NCBI GenBank assembly: GCA_036852015.1 | Contig: JAANDG010000132.1 | Location: 1 to 64,000, forward strand | Direction of reading: 5' to 3' | Source of the DNA: Pelodera strongyloides | Taxonomy: Eukaryota > Nematoda > Chromadorea > Rhabditida > Rhabditidae | Length of the DNA stretch: 64,000 bases | In this document: positions 12,301 to 24,785 of the stretch, piece by piece | Numbering within the stretch: position 1 is the first letter of the stretch | Layout: every line of letters begins with the position of its first letter | Translations under genes and position numbers: made by a program | The notes under the pieces: generated by a model | Told to the model about the DNA's origin: nothing | The model's input: the letters and a program-made list of their open reading frames with translations, nothing else | The model's database searches: none

Positions 12301-13509
12301 AATGGTAAGTGTACGGGCCGCAAGCTTGGGTGTGCCGCGCAAAACTGGGCCACCGCCGAGCTTTGGCTGAGCCATCTTTGCGGTGTGGCAGCTCACGACA
12401 CGACAGCTTAGACACGAGAATTTCCAATGTGTCCCGTGCACGAGTACGACAAATATGGGAACGGGGGATTTTCCACGTAGTGTTTTCTCAGTTACACGTA
12501 GTGTGTGCAGATGGTGTGCCACTAGCGTGCGAAATGTGTACAATTCCACTTGGCAAACCAATGGCGGCATTTGGCCGACATGGAAGTGTGACGTTCCGGT
12601 GCAGTGTCGAGTGTCGAGTACCAAGCGATTGACCAAAGACATTACGTACAGAAAAAGACTACGTTTAGGTGTGGCCCGCGGTGCTACCCTATTCACGGAC
12701 AGCAAGTGCAATAGCAAACAGCTCAAGCAACTGATCATTGAGGTGATTACATTAAAATAGTCTTTTTTATAAAACACTGATTGTACTAGAGTACTTTGGC
12801 CTTCTATACATACAATCAGCGTTAAATTGGCCATTATAATTCTGTGCAAAATCGTCGTCGTGTTTTCTATCTCACAAAATATGTTTCAGCCTGTTTTTAT
12901 AAGCGAATAGTCTTTTGCCTTATTAATTTTCCAGCTGTGCAAATCTTCATCACAACTTAATTCAGATATTTAGGCAATATCTGCCATCAACTTTCCCAAT
13001 ACACCTCCTACGGAGGGTCGTTTTAAACTGTACACTTTTTACTTCGAATCACGTTTTGTTACAGAACGCCGTAGCCAACGACGCGTTGGCCAGCAAGCGG
13101 GCTATCCATGATGCCGGCGAGAAGACCAATGCTAATGTGGATGTGATATGCTCAGAAACGGGTACGATTTCCTTTATTTCAAATAAGTCGTAGATCACTA
13201 CAGTAGGTTCTGTATACGATCATTTTGCCTGCTGTGGGGCTTATAACTCATAGGATATTTCTACTCGTTGAGGTACTACATAGAGGTACATGCCGTAGCC
13301 CAAAGTAACACCTAACATTCAGTGATACTACGGTGTATGTCATATCAGTGGTAAGTTAGCACAAATATAACTTAGCGTAGCGGTAAGCTTGAATAATTTA
13401 AATTTTAAATATATCTTCAGGCTTCACGTATCTCGTCTCCACAGTGGAGCATTGCGAAGCACAGAAGGACGGCGTCATTTGCTTCGTATACCGACGGTCT
13501 CCAGTCTAA
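9340..13509 (+). CDS. secreted ground-like domain protein, 10 exons, ~490 aa
   Basis: Hedgehog-related nematode family; members are secreted and mostly linked to cuticle, epithelium or extracellular matrix. Exons: 9340-9475, 9611-9948, 10037-10284, 10604-10754, 11280-11353, 11775-11900, 12166-12304, 12669-12742, 13065-13161, 13421-13509. Order: signal peptide (residues ~1-22, MRTLIPLLTLLGLV), a Cys/Pro cluster (CCCCRPCCAPPC), a Gly/Cys-rich tract of GGGC units, a Tyr/Thr/Gly tract of YxTGGG units (exon 3), a Pro patch, a linker, then the ground-like domain (~412-490) with KCNSKQLKQLI, NDALASKRAI, VDVICSETGFTYLV and the final Cys pair HC...ICFVYR. Exon 2 changes frame near 9709 (see separate entry). 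All other junctions are in phase. The family call rests on the C-terminus and overall architecture. Confidence 0.87.
9700..9720 (+). other. apparent 1-nt frameshift in the Gly/Cys-rich exon
   Basis: From 9611 the exon reads Gly/Cys-rich in the frame set by exon 1. After about 9709 that frame becomes Val/Ala/Glu-rich, and the GGGC pattern continues in the frame one base earlier up to 9948, where the phase also fits exon 3. One missing base in this low-complexity DNA explains both. An assembly or read error is the likeliest cause; a real null allele is possible. Confidence 0.7.
10765..10947. mobile_element. family A MITE next to a splice donor
   Basis: Starts 10 nt after the donor of exon 4 (10755) of the ground-like gene; right end reads CCGGCCGGTATTTCGCTTTAAAG. 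Confidence 0.7.
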
Positions 13510-13738
13510 ATGAGAAGAAATCGATAAATAATAATCAAAGGAAAAATCGATAATTAATAAGTAAAATCAATAGTATAATGTAATATGTAGATCATTCCGG
13601 TAGTCACTTGGCGTAGCTTTGTAGTACATAGTTAGCCTAATTGCCTAGCCGTTAACTTAGTTACATACATTTCGTTGTAGTCTGCATGCAGTATTAGTTT
13701 CTGAATTTCGAGTTCAGCAGTACTAGTTTACCTTGACA

Positions 13739-13744
13739 AATAAA
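13739..13744 (+). terminator. candidate poly(A) signal, ground-like gene
   Basis: AATAAATAAATA run about 230 nt after the stop at 13507-13509; another AATAA-rich stretch starts near 13525. Confidence 0.35.
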
Positions 13745-13914
13745 TAAATAATTTCAACTACAAATGTGCATTGCCCAACAAACGTGCAAGTTTTTTTAAA
13801 CGAAGTTATGACTAAGAAAAGGTAAAGTAGCATATTTATTACGAAGTACAAGATCTCCAACTACACTACGATATACAGTAAAAAATATAATTTTTTTTAT
13901 GGACAAACAAAACA

Positions 13915-14086
13915 TTAAAGCGAAATGGTAGCCCCTTTGGAAAATTTGCATATGATAAGCAAATCCTATGTATCCTACGTTAATTTTGCGCGATCGTCCA
14001 CGGCAATCGCGCAAAATTAGCATAGGATACATAGGATTTGCTTATCATATGCAAACTTTCCAAAGAGGCTGGCATTTCGCTTTAAA
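13915..14086. mobile_element. hairpin MITE, family B copy 2
   Basis: Palindrome nearly identical to 5425-5596, between the ground-like gene and the Cys-rich gene. Terminal TTAAAGCGAAAT is shared with family A. Confidence 0.8.
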
Positions 14087-14297
14087 ATATTTTAGTAACA
14101 CTTTGCAAACCATATTCATATTCATAACTGTTCAGTTCAGTCATTTTCCACGGGCCTGATCCTAAGAAAAGCATTTGCATGCTCTAGTCGACAAATTTGT
14201 TTGTATAAATTGGAATAATCCGCAAAGATGCAAATTATTAGACTTCAGTTGAAGTTGCGTTGTTGTAAGTGTTGGAGTAAAGTAGTCTTCACTCCGT

Positions 14298-17200
14298 ATG
14301 GTCAAACACATTACCATAGCAAGCCTTCTGCTTTTAGGCGTATACTTATTCGATGCAGTAGAAGCAGGAAAGGTAAGCCTTTTAATAATATAAAGCGATA
14401 TAACTGTCGATTTTGAAAGTTATCCAGGGTAAGTAGACAAAAATTCGCGCCACAGCATGGGAAAACAGCGTCCAAAGTACGTTTAAAAATCAGGCCGCTC
14501 TGTTTATTTTTTTTTTTTGGAACTTTTAGTTTCCCAAATAAAACAAAAACAAGTTTCAATGTTGAGTGTTCTCAATTTCTCATCGCTGTAGTTTACTTCA
14601 GGATTTGGCAACACTCATAAAATGGGCGCCTGAAAAAGATTTACAGAATCGACGGTTCTGCCTATCGTGAGTTGTCAGAATAGTTTGACATGTAGAAAGA
14701 ATTTTTAATCTTTTTAATCTCTCTCTCTCTCTCTATCTCTCTCTCTCCTCTTTGCTGGCTGGGCCTATTTTTGAAGGTTTGCGCCAACAGTAAAATAAAT
14801 TAGGAGGTGAAGCTAGGCTGGATTTCGGATGCTTAGGTGTGGGTACTGCGACCTGCGACCTGTTATAGAGAACTGAACGCGCAATTTTTCTGCAATTTTT
14901 ATCCTTTCGCAGACGAAGCTTGAGTCCAACCTGAGTCCAATTTGAGTCAAGCTCATGAGTCCAATTTTCACTATTTTCAGGGGCCATCACACGAACAGGA
15001 CCCATTGTTTCGTTTGCCCGGATGGTTGTACAAATTGTACTGAGGTACTCATATGCATATGAAGTTTACCACATTTATGAATTTCTCTCTTTTTGTTCTC
15101 TCTGTCTCCCTCACTCCCTCCCTCGCTCTCCTTCTCTCCATTTGCTACCGTTCTGCCTAAAATGTCAGATGCTTATAGGAACTGAAATACGCGCCCTGTT
15201 CCTGTTAGCTTACAGATCAAAGGACTTTGCCCGCAACTTATTATAATGTTTTAGAATGCGTGTCTTACGTGCAATCTCTACACTGAGTTGAAGGATGGTA
15301 TATGCGTACCGTCGGCTAACTGCATAATGGAGAACAAAACAGAGTTCGACAAACAATGCGAAACGGAGACCAATGAAAAGTGAGTTTTGAAAAATATTAC
15401 CGTCGTACTAATACTAAATATCGATGGGGCTAATGTAGCAGACTAGATGCGTCGCCTGTGTGCTCTAATGGGGTTCCCAAGTATCCCGAAAATTCGGTGT
15501 GATTCTGTCAATACTACCGTATTTCTGCGCGTAACATGTATATATAATATGAAAAATTAAGAAAAAAATATCCTCGTGTAGTTCCAAAATTCTGTAAATT
15601 TTCACCATACTTGCAAACCCCATAAACTTGCGTGACCTGACGTCTCAGAAGGATTTTCATAGTTTTTTATGCACTTCCAGGGCCATGATGTTCTCAAAAA
15701 CAACATTGACTTGCGTGGAATGCCCTGAAAATTGTCGTTGTTGTCGGGTAAGTCACTTTTTATAGACTGCAATTGTATAATTGTGCAGGCTGAGCTTCTC
15801 TTCTGAGTTAAACCAGTCATGGGTATCTAGAGGTTTATTTATTACTTTTGTGTATATAGTGGTTAGTTAAAAGGTTAAAGTAATTAGCAACATAACAAGA
15901 AAGCAACTGATATAATGTGTTATGCAGATGGCCAATTATCAACCTGTTTCAGTACTATAAACATAAATGATGAACTCAGAAAGGCCGGCTCCAAATGGTT
16001 GAAAGTTGTGTACCATGGGCTACAGTATATATTTAAGCTATTTTCATGATTTGTGCTTCGTAGGACCAAGAATCTCCTGGTGACGTCATGCAAGTAGTTT
16101 CCATATAGTGAACTGGTATCAATTACCTCCTGTTTAGGATCATAACCGATGTCGCCGGTGCAAGGACGGATATTATCTACAGTGGACCGGAATGCAGCGT
16201 ATTTGCATACCGCTGTGTCCCAAGTAAGAAACCTTATTTTAAAGTGGCATTGTAGGCGGGTTGTAAAATGAATGCTACCCAATTACGTGCTCGTAGTACA
16301 TGAACAACTTGTACCCTTCGGGCTTAGGAAGGGCATTGAAAATGGAGAAATTAAAGGGAATATGTAGGCACTCAAAATGAGCAAAAGAACTGCGAAACTA
16401 GAGTTTCCACACCAGACATGAATTTAAGTAGGCGACTGAATATGTAAATTCGAATATTCTCATTTGCATGCAAATATGTCGCTGTTGCATGCTATATGCC
16501 GATGTATGCACACATATGCAAAATTTTTTGCTCCATCAGCACTGCCGTGTAAGCCAGGGGGTCAAGCAACGCGTTTACTATGGAAAAGATGAACTTTGAA
16601 AATCATTTTCTTTTAAATGGGAAACTTTTAACAATTTTTGTTGTTGTTTCCTTAATGAGGAACACACATTCTATTAATACAGCTTAACTTCAAAAAGGGC
16701 ATACATATTCCCTTTAATAATTCAAAGCCACGTGGCATAGTTTTTAAAGCGATATAACGGCCGGTTTTGAGCGTACGATGTATGGACTAATGCATTCGTA
16801 TGCAAATTAATATAACCGGGCTAAAAATCGCGCACTACCGCGCAGTAAACATATCTATAACTAGGGAATGCAGCATCCAACAGAGTTTTATACTGTTTTA
16901 AGGAAATCGTACCTGTTCAACTTCAACGCGCCTTTTATTCTTAGTACGGTTCAGCAAGGGTAACAAAAAACATTATTTATCACACCGTATAACAGAATTT
17001 TGCCACGTATTGGTTGAAAAGGGGGCGCTTAATTGCGCTTATCGATTTGTTTGAAGTTTGAGTGAGCGTTGATCGTTCTCTGTGCGCTGCACGTTTGTTT
17101 CATACGCCGTTGCAGCTCTACAAGTAGGGCAGGGTGATGAAACCCTTGCCAACCTGGCTCAGTCGAGCCCCAAGGATGCGAACCACTTTCAGGTGGAGAG

Positions 17201-20200
17201 GGAATCAGCTCCCATCCAAAAATCATTTCGGAGGCTGGCTTGGCTGTTTGCTGGTTTGGCTGCCTTTTGTCTTTTTCGCCTTCGGCGACCTAACCCACCA
17301 AACCAGCCGGGGGCTGACCTCAAGCCAATTTTTACACAAAGGATCCTCGGGGATCCGACAAGGGAAAATTTTACAGCAAATTAAAGGGACAGGCCCATCA
17401 AAATAAACATATATTTACGATTTCATGTTATTTTTTATTAGCAGCGTTTATTACAATATATATATTGTAATTTGCATATATTGTAATAAACACTCGTCCT
17501 CTCCATCGTCCTTCGACCGTGACTCCTCTCTACCAATTTAGACGTACGTACTTCGCGGACGGAAAATGCCATCGCTGTCCCAAGTACTGTGATACGTGCC
17601 AAAAAACGTCAAAGGCAGAGGGCGGACGCGTGGTTTGCACCAAATGCAACAGCTTCTTTTTGCTTCCAAAAGAGGTACGTAACAGAATCGTAACTGACTC
17701 CAAATATAAAAAATACGATATTAGGCATGACCGGCGAGTTGCGCGCCGCACCATTTCGGGAGCGCAAAATGCGCCCCGCTACTAAATGTGACGAAAAATT
17801 CGCGCCGAAACGAAATTGGGCGCAAAGTTTTTCCCGAAACGGTGCCGAAATGGTGCGGAAATGGTGCGGGAATGTCATGGCATAAACTCGTTGACGCTCT
17901 GACCGACGAAACCACCATCCGAATTAGCATATTGCATAAATTTAGACGGTGGTCTTGAGCTCGTAGCCATACCACCGTCGGTATTAGAATATTAGGTATG
18001 GTGAAAATCAGAAACGTATCATAAAGAGATACAATTTTCGGAAACACTACATATATTTGGATGGTGGTTTTGATCTTTTCCCGACGAGTCCCGACGAGTT
18101 CCCGACAGCTCTTGGGTTCTCATTGCAGAACTGAGAGTACGAGTGGTTTCCTATAGTTGCCGCCGTGACGCGCTATTCTAAAGGGTAACAGCGTAGGAAA
18201 TTCTTGAGCCTGCATGAGCACCCAAAATCAATAAACACTGCTGAGTTTGTCCAACAAAAACGTGGAACATGGGGAACTTCGTATGGCGTTATCATCAGTA
18301 GATCATGACAAATTATGAGTTAATTATTGCATTTGTGTTCTACTTTTAGATTGTATTATCGCAACAGAAAGAGCTTGGTGAGAACGGCACTGTACCGGAA
18401 CAATGGCTGGATCGTTGCATCGTGCGGTGTCCATATGAACTGTAGGATTTTTCTAGAGGTTTGGGTCGCGCGGCTGTCGCGGCTTGGTTGATGAGGCTTG
18501 ATTTTGGTGAAGGCTTATTTTTGTCTTAGAGTGAGGCTGACGGCCTGAGAATAATCAAAGTCGGGACTTTGTTTTGGGACTGTGGTGGTTATTTGTATTT
18601 TATTTCCGTATTCTAAGGGCCATAAATAATAAAATATTGTACACATAAAACTCATGAGAAAAATATGTATGCAGCGTACAGTTTTTTCGAGTTTCCTCTA
18701 GGACGATATTACCTAGAATTGTAATTAGGGCTCACCTCTCGGGAAACACTCTGCCAAGTTAATTCTCAAACATTTCACTATGAGAGGTCTGGGGAAGAAC
18801 AGTGTGTCGCGGACGTTATTATTTCTTCCGACCTTGTCTTTATCTGCGTATTAAAATTTGTTTAGGCATCTCGAACCGGATCTGGAAAAAATGATCTGTA
18901 AGCCGCAAGTGAACCTAAAGGTGAGCATGAGACTTGATCAAGCACACCCACACACACGCACACACGCACTCAGACACACGCACACACACACGCACACGCA
19001 CACACAAACACACACATACACACACACACATACACATACACACACACACACAAACCCTCATATCTTTTGACTATTTCGATTGTTTTTCAAAATGCGAGGT
19101 AGTATAAGGAAAACTTTTCAGGAACCCATTAGGAGAATCCCTGCTCCAAATGTAGCCCCGTAGTATGTTTATTTTATTATTACAATTTTCAGTGCCCGCT
19201 TGCGGGAGCTGGGGAAAAGCCTTATAGAGGGTGCTAAAATAGAGTGCACCAAAAAAAAAGTGTGCAGAACCAGAAAGCATGATCAGCTTTGAGCCTTTCA
19301 CGTTATCTGGGGACCCACTATCCATTGTGTTCAGCAAAAAAAAATCAATATTTTGTTGCTTAAAGCGAAATACCGGCCGGTTTTTGAACCGTATCGAGTA
19401 CACCAGCATTCTTATGCAGTTTATGCAAATGAACACAAATTAGAATAAAAAATCGAGCTGAATTCGAGTAACTTAGCATAAACGCATAAGAATGCAGCTG
19501 TCCACGATGCGTTACAAAAAAAATGGCCGGTAACAATTGTTTCAGCGGCACGTTTCAATTGGGCGACGAGTATCTGCCCTGTCCGGCTCTTTGTCTGAAG
19601 TGTCAACTGAAAACAAAAAGGAATAGTAATATTTCGAGTCCTGTCGATGTCATGCCTGATGATATTCAATGCACGCAACCAATCATCAAACCCGTGCGCA
19701 GCTTTTGTACAGAGAAGTGAGCTCTCCTTCTTGTTTCTAGCTCTCTCTCTCTCTCTCTATTTGTTCTTTCCTTCTTATTCTCCCTCTCAATCTTTTTCTA
19801 CTCTTTATTGAGTCAATGACTTGTTTAATACCTCTGACTACAATCTTGTGCTTACGACTGTCTCGTTCAACTTCAGAAGGGCCGCAAGCTAGCTTCAATA
19901 CTCACCTTATAGTATATGTATTTAGTAAAGTAAAGTCCTTATAATCCTTGACCCTTAGGAGTACCTTACTAGATTTATGATCACTAGTATTTCTATTTAA
20001 GAGACAAGAACGTCTTCATCGGTTTGGACAATTCCTGTATGCCCTGTCACAGTCAGTGTGTTCCCGAATATGGATGTGTCGGTCCGTCGGCAGAGCACTG
20101 CTTGGCCTGCAAAGGATACCGGCTATTTGGGGTGCGTATTGTTTTAAAGCGGTATGACACGTAGTTTGTGTCGAATAATATCATTTCACATCTGCAAATT

Positions 20201-23200
20201 ACGTTCACCATCAGCGTAAAGAATTTTGTCAATTTGGGGTATGTTTTGTACGTACGGTAGGGAAAAGATAGTTTCTAAAAAAAGCACATTTACATGTTTT
20301 TTATATTTTCCAATCCTCAATTTAGGCATGTGTCAAAAAGTGTCCAAAACACACGTTCGAGCTCGATCCGTCCAAGAAAAGAAGAAGGTCTTTTTGGATG
20401 GGAAATATGAAAATTTGTCAATTCCACGAACGAACCAGAGCTGGTGGAGCGAAAAAGGTAATCCGAAGACTTATCTTATCGTTAGGTCGTAGCCAATTTG
20501 GTAATAGACAACCTATAATACGTTTAGTTCGGCTCTTTTAACGACCGGTATTTGAAACGATGCCGACCAAACGTATTTCCATATGTGGTATGTGTATGAC
20601 TCGGCTACGCAGTTGTTTGCGCACACTACCATGGAAATACAGCGTCCTGTGTCCAGCATACGTTTCAACAACCAGTTGCTATACCTCTTTAGTGCAGAAT
20701 GAAGTCGTATAGCAGATCGAGCGGCGCGCTCAAACGATCTGTGCAGTGTACTACACTAACTAACATATCGTTTCGGTTACGGTACCTGCCCGTGCGCCGA
20801 CGTTCGCTCGATACTTTTCTAAGCGAATTTGTCTTGTCTGCTATCGTTGAATTCAGCCTTGTTACTTGTTCCGTGAAAGGCAATGAGGAACATTTCAATA
20901 TACTCTTTGCAAATTCTTCAGACACGCGCGTACGAACACGATGCGACCCTTATCGTTGTATCAACTCTTTTGTTTGTGGCACATCTTCTCCTACTGATTG
21001 GCGTGTGGCTTGGTTAGTTTTCCTTGAAATATTGATTTGTTTTTAAGGTATTTTTCCACTTCCACCGTTGTGATACTTTCACATAGGTTAAGGTCTCAGA
21101 TCCGTCTATTTAATAATAATAATAATTTATTACACCACAAAGGTGCGCACAAACATACATAATTAAGACAATAAATGCAGGTAAAACAGAAAAACGGTAA
21201 TGAGGGACATAAGGATACATGTGTGTAGGTAAGCGGAAATGCTGGGGCATCGAACAAAGGTAGTTAGCCGAGCACTGTAAACCCGGCAGCTGGATGTGGA
21301 TATTTATTTTCCAGTTTACTTGTTTACAGCCTCCTGTGTGTTCACGAAGGAATCAACCGTAGACGACGAAGGCATTCTACTCAACTGGAAGAGCGAAGCG
21401 TGAGTGGTTTGTTGATTGCCAAAAAAGGTGCTTACCATTAGATACCAGGCCCCTTACACTAAACGGTGCGCGTACTACACGAACTGCTGTTCATGTACAG
21501 TCTTTCCAGGGTTAGGTACACTATTCAGAGAATTTGAAGAGTAGCTACATTCGATTTACATGTAAAAAATGCTGCAAATATGTGAAGATTGATTTTTCAG
21601 ATACCTAAGGGAATACTATTCCACTCAGGATCACAATTCTCAACAGACGCAGACCACGTTGATTGGAGCTGAACACTCGACAGTGCACATTTCACAGGTA
21701 GCCAAACAGTTGCAGTTCACTATCAAATGTTTCACATGCCATGTACCTACCATACCGTATTGTCCGATGATGTGTTTGAGCTTTTTGGGACCAGATTTAG
21801 CTCTTGGACACCCTTCACTTGGGTGCCACTGAAGACTTTTCAGAGTGTTCCTCTAGCCCAATCGACAAGACTCAACGCAGTTGACAACACTCATGCCATT
21901 TTTTGTATTTAGGTGAAACAGCGCTTGATCCGACCAACACGGAAGGTGAAAACTAGGGAAAAGACGCGCAAGAGGTAACCGGTTTTGTTTATAAAACGTT
22001 ACGTGTGCTCAGCTCAGATTACGCCATTAACGTGGTTTTCTTTCTCTCCCTCCTTATTAACTATGGCTATTTTGATTCCTAATTCCTTCTCTATGTTTCA
22101 TACAACAATTCAATTTTTTTCAGAAACCGTTCTGTTCTGCAACCAACGCAACTGGACCTGGATCACGAGGATGAGTGTGAGGAAACAGGTGAGCTTTGAT
22201 TTTTTTTAACTTTCAAGTCATAATTATAAGAATCTATGCACCCATAACCCATAACCAAGACTCTGGCACCTTTCGGTGTGGCGGCAAATAAAAGAATCTA
22301 CATATCTACAATCGCAAATCATTTGATTGGCAAAAGTGAAAGCAATTACTCTTAAAGAGCAATTATCGACGTCACGTTCAGTTAAGAAACAAGTTTAGCA
22401 AACAGGACTTTGGGGAACCACAGAGCCAAATAATTACGTATTCGAAAAATAATACATCTTGTTTGAATATAATTTTGCACAATTTAGAAGAAGTCCACGA
22501 GAGCGGTACCCAATTGTCCAAGGACGATACAATCTCTACAAAAGTGGGTACATTCGTGCGTAACTCAGTTGAACAAATGATAATACAGAATTAATACACA
22601 ACGGAAATGCTTCTTTCTTTTGTATAAATGAAAAAATGCTTACAGCAACCAATGACGGCTCTACCAAACACATCGCTGTCGAAACGTCGAATGGCCAACA
22701 AGAAAGAACAGTTGACTGTAAGTTCTTTTATTGTAATATATTATCAGCTAGTTATTTATTTCCAATTTAGTCAATGACTACAATATTTACTGTAACGCTA
22801 CGGTGAGGAAATTTCGTTGGAAAGGCGCTCGAATAGTCAGAAGGTTTCTTGGTGATAAGTGTGATTACTGTATTAGTTTTGTCATTTAGAAACGTCGAAG
22901 CGAGAATACTGAGGAAAATGTACGTTTTTTTATTTTTATTTCCATTAAGATCTAATACTGACTCTAGTATTCTAGGGTTTCAGAAGCGCTTGAAATCGTT
23001 GAAATTACTTTACAGTTCTACTCACTTCGAAGACCTAAATTTAAACTTTCTTAGACTTTTTGTACATATATAACAACAAAAATACGCTTGTATATTTTTG
23101 GCGCGGTCGTCAATTATTGATGTGCATTTTCAAAATTCAAAGAGTCTAATTAACACTCAAATATTAAAATATATTAATATTGTAGAAGAAGCAGCGCACT

Positions 23201-24274
23201 CAGGACGACTCTTCGGAAGGCGTGGACCCGACAATTGCCGGGAATAAAGACCGTTCCGATATGGACGTCCGTGGCACACCGCAGACCCAGACACCAGCCA
23301 ATGTGAGTAGCTTTTCTAAATCATATAGATGGTGACGTCATCACTTATGTTTTAGTTTTGTATATAACATCAGGTTTTTGAAACATATGTTGAACAACTG
23401 CATTCCTATGCATTATATGCAAATACATGATTAGAATAAAATCGACCCAATTTGGCCAACTTACATTACTTGAATTACAGTATAAATACTGTAGTAATCC
23501 TAATCCGTGCCAGGCTCAAAACATCAAATGTTTTGAGTGTGCATACGGTTAAAAATAAGCTTGTTATTAGTATTAAGTAATCTATAGTGTCTCGGTTCTT
23601 GCTACTTACCTTGGAACCCCCGACACCCTATGCCACCATATGGCACCCTATGGCACTCTATTGCGGTCACGGCATTTTTATTCATTTTTTTTAGCAGTCA
23701 CAGAGGACTCAGGGCTCCAGCTCGGAGATATCGGCTGCCATGAAGGGCACCCAAACACCAGGATCTACCAATCCCACCAATCCCACGCAAAAGGGTAGAA
23801 GTGCATGTGAGTTGTTGGTGTAGTGGTTAGCACGCCGAACTGTGAATCCCGCGACGGTGGTTCAAATCTCCCCCGACCTTGGTTGTCTCCAATGGGCAGG
23901 GCGTGTACGGTGCTACGCCGAGATGGAGCTACGGAGGTACTAAGTAGATGAGGATGTAGTACAGTCTGCACTGCAGGACAGTGCGAAGCACACCTACTTA
24001 CTGCACCACTGCATTCCCTAGATTTATCTTTAAACTTTATCATTCGGTTGCTAAAAGACGCATTATGGCACAAAATTCGTGCACAATAATGATAATGTTT
24101 TTGTCTACAGTATACGTAGTATAAATTCTTCAAGCAAGCGTCATATCATTTTAGATGTGAACCACATAGAGTGTACCAGGGTACCTTACCATTTCCAATG
24201 AAAAATCCCCATTTTCAGCTCCAGCAACTCGTCAGCTAAAAGCGTCGTCACGAGAAAGAGAGACGAATGTCTAA
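14298..24274 (+). CDS. single-pass membrane protein with Cys-rich furin/EGFR-like ectodomain, 24 exons, ~691 aa
   Basis: Not recognised as a named gene. Exons: 14298-14372, 14602-14666, 14981-15044, 15255-15379, 15681-15747, 16138-16223, 17542-17674, 18350-18441, 18866-18920, 19193-19230, 19546-19716, 20002-20131, 20326-20457, 20922-21012, 21315-21399, 21601-21697, 21913-21974, 22124-22188, 22488-22543, 22646-22717, 22890-22919, 23186-23302, 23695-23806, 24219-24274; every junction is in phase. Residues 1-~23 form a signal peptide (ITIASLLLLGVYLF). The ectodomain (~24-411) carries repeated CxxC pairs (CFVCPDGCTNC, RCRRCKDGYYL, CHRCPKYCDTC, CPALCLKC, CMPCHSQC) recalling furin-like repeats of growth-factor receptors or protist variant surface proteins. 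One transmembrane helix spans ~419-444. The ~245-residue tail is polar, with basic clusters and TQT/SSS runs; no kinase or other domain is visible. Introns hold MITEs, CA repeats and a tRNA-like copy. Function unknown; a cell-surface receptor or adhesion role is inference. Confidence 0.75.
14390..14420. mobile_element. family A MITE fragment (one end)
   Basis: TAAAGCGATATAACTGTCGATTTTGAAAG without a recognisable partner terminus, in intron 1 of the Cys-rich gene. Confidence 0.4.
15475..15605. repeat. dispersed repeat, copy 2 (inverted)
   Basis: Reverse complement matches 6535-6665 with few differences; in intron 4 of the Cys-rich gene. Confidence 0.65.
16744..16850. mobile_element. family A MITE, left end and part of body
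   Basis: TTAAAGCGATATAACGGCCGGTTTTG followed by typical ATGCAAATTAATAT body; no matching right terminus. In intron 6 of the Cys-rich gene. Confidence 0.45.
17725..17880. repeat. GC-rich dispersed repeat, copy 1
   Basis: GAGTTGCGCGCCGCACCATTT...AATGCGCCCCG followed by AAATGGTGCGGAAATGGTGC tandem bits. Inverted copy at 27400-27490. Confidence 0.55.
18440..18447 (+). other. in-frame TAG coincident with exon 8 splice donor
   Basis: After ...YE the sequence reads CT|GTAGGA. Splicing to 18866 gives CTG HLEPDLEK and keeps the long frame. Without splicing the codons are CTG then TAG, ending a secreted form made only of the first part of the Cys-rich ectodomain (~235 aa). Confidence 0.4.
18945..19055. 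repeat. CA/CACG microsatellite
   Basis: (CA)n with CG and TA interruptions, about 110 bp, in intron 9 of the Cys-rich gene. Confidence 0.85.
19360..19530. mobile_element. family A MITE ending at a splice acceptor
   Basis: Left terminus TAAAGCGAAATACCGGCCGG; right terminus truncated to AAAAATGGCCGG at 19530. The acceptor TTGTTTCAG of exon 11 (19546) follows at once. Confidence 0.65.
20535..20693. mobile_element. divergent family A-like element
   Basis: Terminal TTTTAACGACCGGTATTTGAAACG and CGTTTCAACAACCAGTTGC... are imperfect inverted ends. In the intron before the transmembrane exon. Confidence 0.45.
23810..23880 (+). tRNA. tRNA-like sequence (His-like anticodon) in the last intron of the Cys-rich gene
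   Basis: Contains GGTGTAGTGGTTAGCAC (A box) and GGTTCAAATC (B box) at correct spacing, with GTG where an anticodon would fall. T-stem pairing is imperfect. The sequence to about 24010 may be the body of a tRNA-derived SINE. Confidence 0.4.
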
Positions 24275-24567
24275 GAATGTTATCACTCTTTCTAACTAGA
24301 CCCGAATTATCTAGTACAGCCTTAGCATTGCACTAGGACTAGTATTAGACCTGTGGCTCACTTGTATTAGCCTAGATTGGTAATCAATGAGACTGACAAT
24401 GCAGTATAAGATGTAAAATTAGTATAACTCGTTTGTTATTTCCCGCTTTGCTCATTGATAGGTGCTTTGTGATTTTCTTTTCATTTTATGTGGCACTCGC
24501 TGGTAATCTTAAAATGTTGGTGTTATTGTAACAAGTCCTGTGTTTCTTTGTTTAAATGTTCGCTTAA

Positions 24568-24573
24568 AATAAA
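24568..24573 (+). terminator. candidate poly(A) signal, Cys-rich membrane protein gene
   Basis: AATAAA about 290 nt past the stop at 24272-24274, in the AT-rich gap before the next repeats. Confidence 0.35.
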
Positions 24574-24785
24574 TGGTCCAATGAAATTTTGTGTTTAGAG
24601 CCGCAGAAGTTAATTTTTTTTTGACAAGCAATTACATTTTGCATCAATGTGTGCATCACTTAGAATTTTAAAGGAGAACTGTAAAGGTATACTGTTAGAC
24701 TCATCTTCAGCAGAGAATTCAACCCCCATGATACAGTGCCTGAACCCAGAACTACAGAAACCAGTCTTCTTTGATTTTATATAGA

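Noticed and set aside
12259..12849. 196-codon minus-strand open frame
   Set aside because: Antisense to two ground-like exons and their intron; no domain and no exon-like borders.
17029..17406. Overlapping open frames in intron 6 of the Cys-rich gene
   Set aside because: No recognisable product and no splice fit; probably repeat-derived GC-richer sequence.
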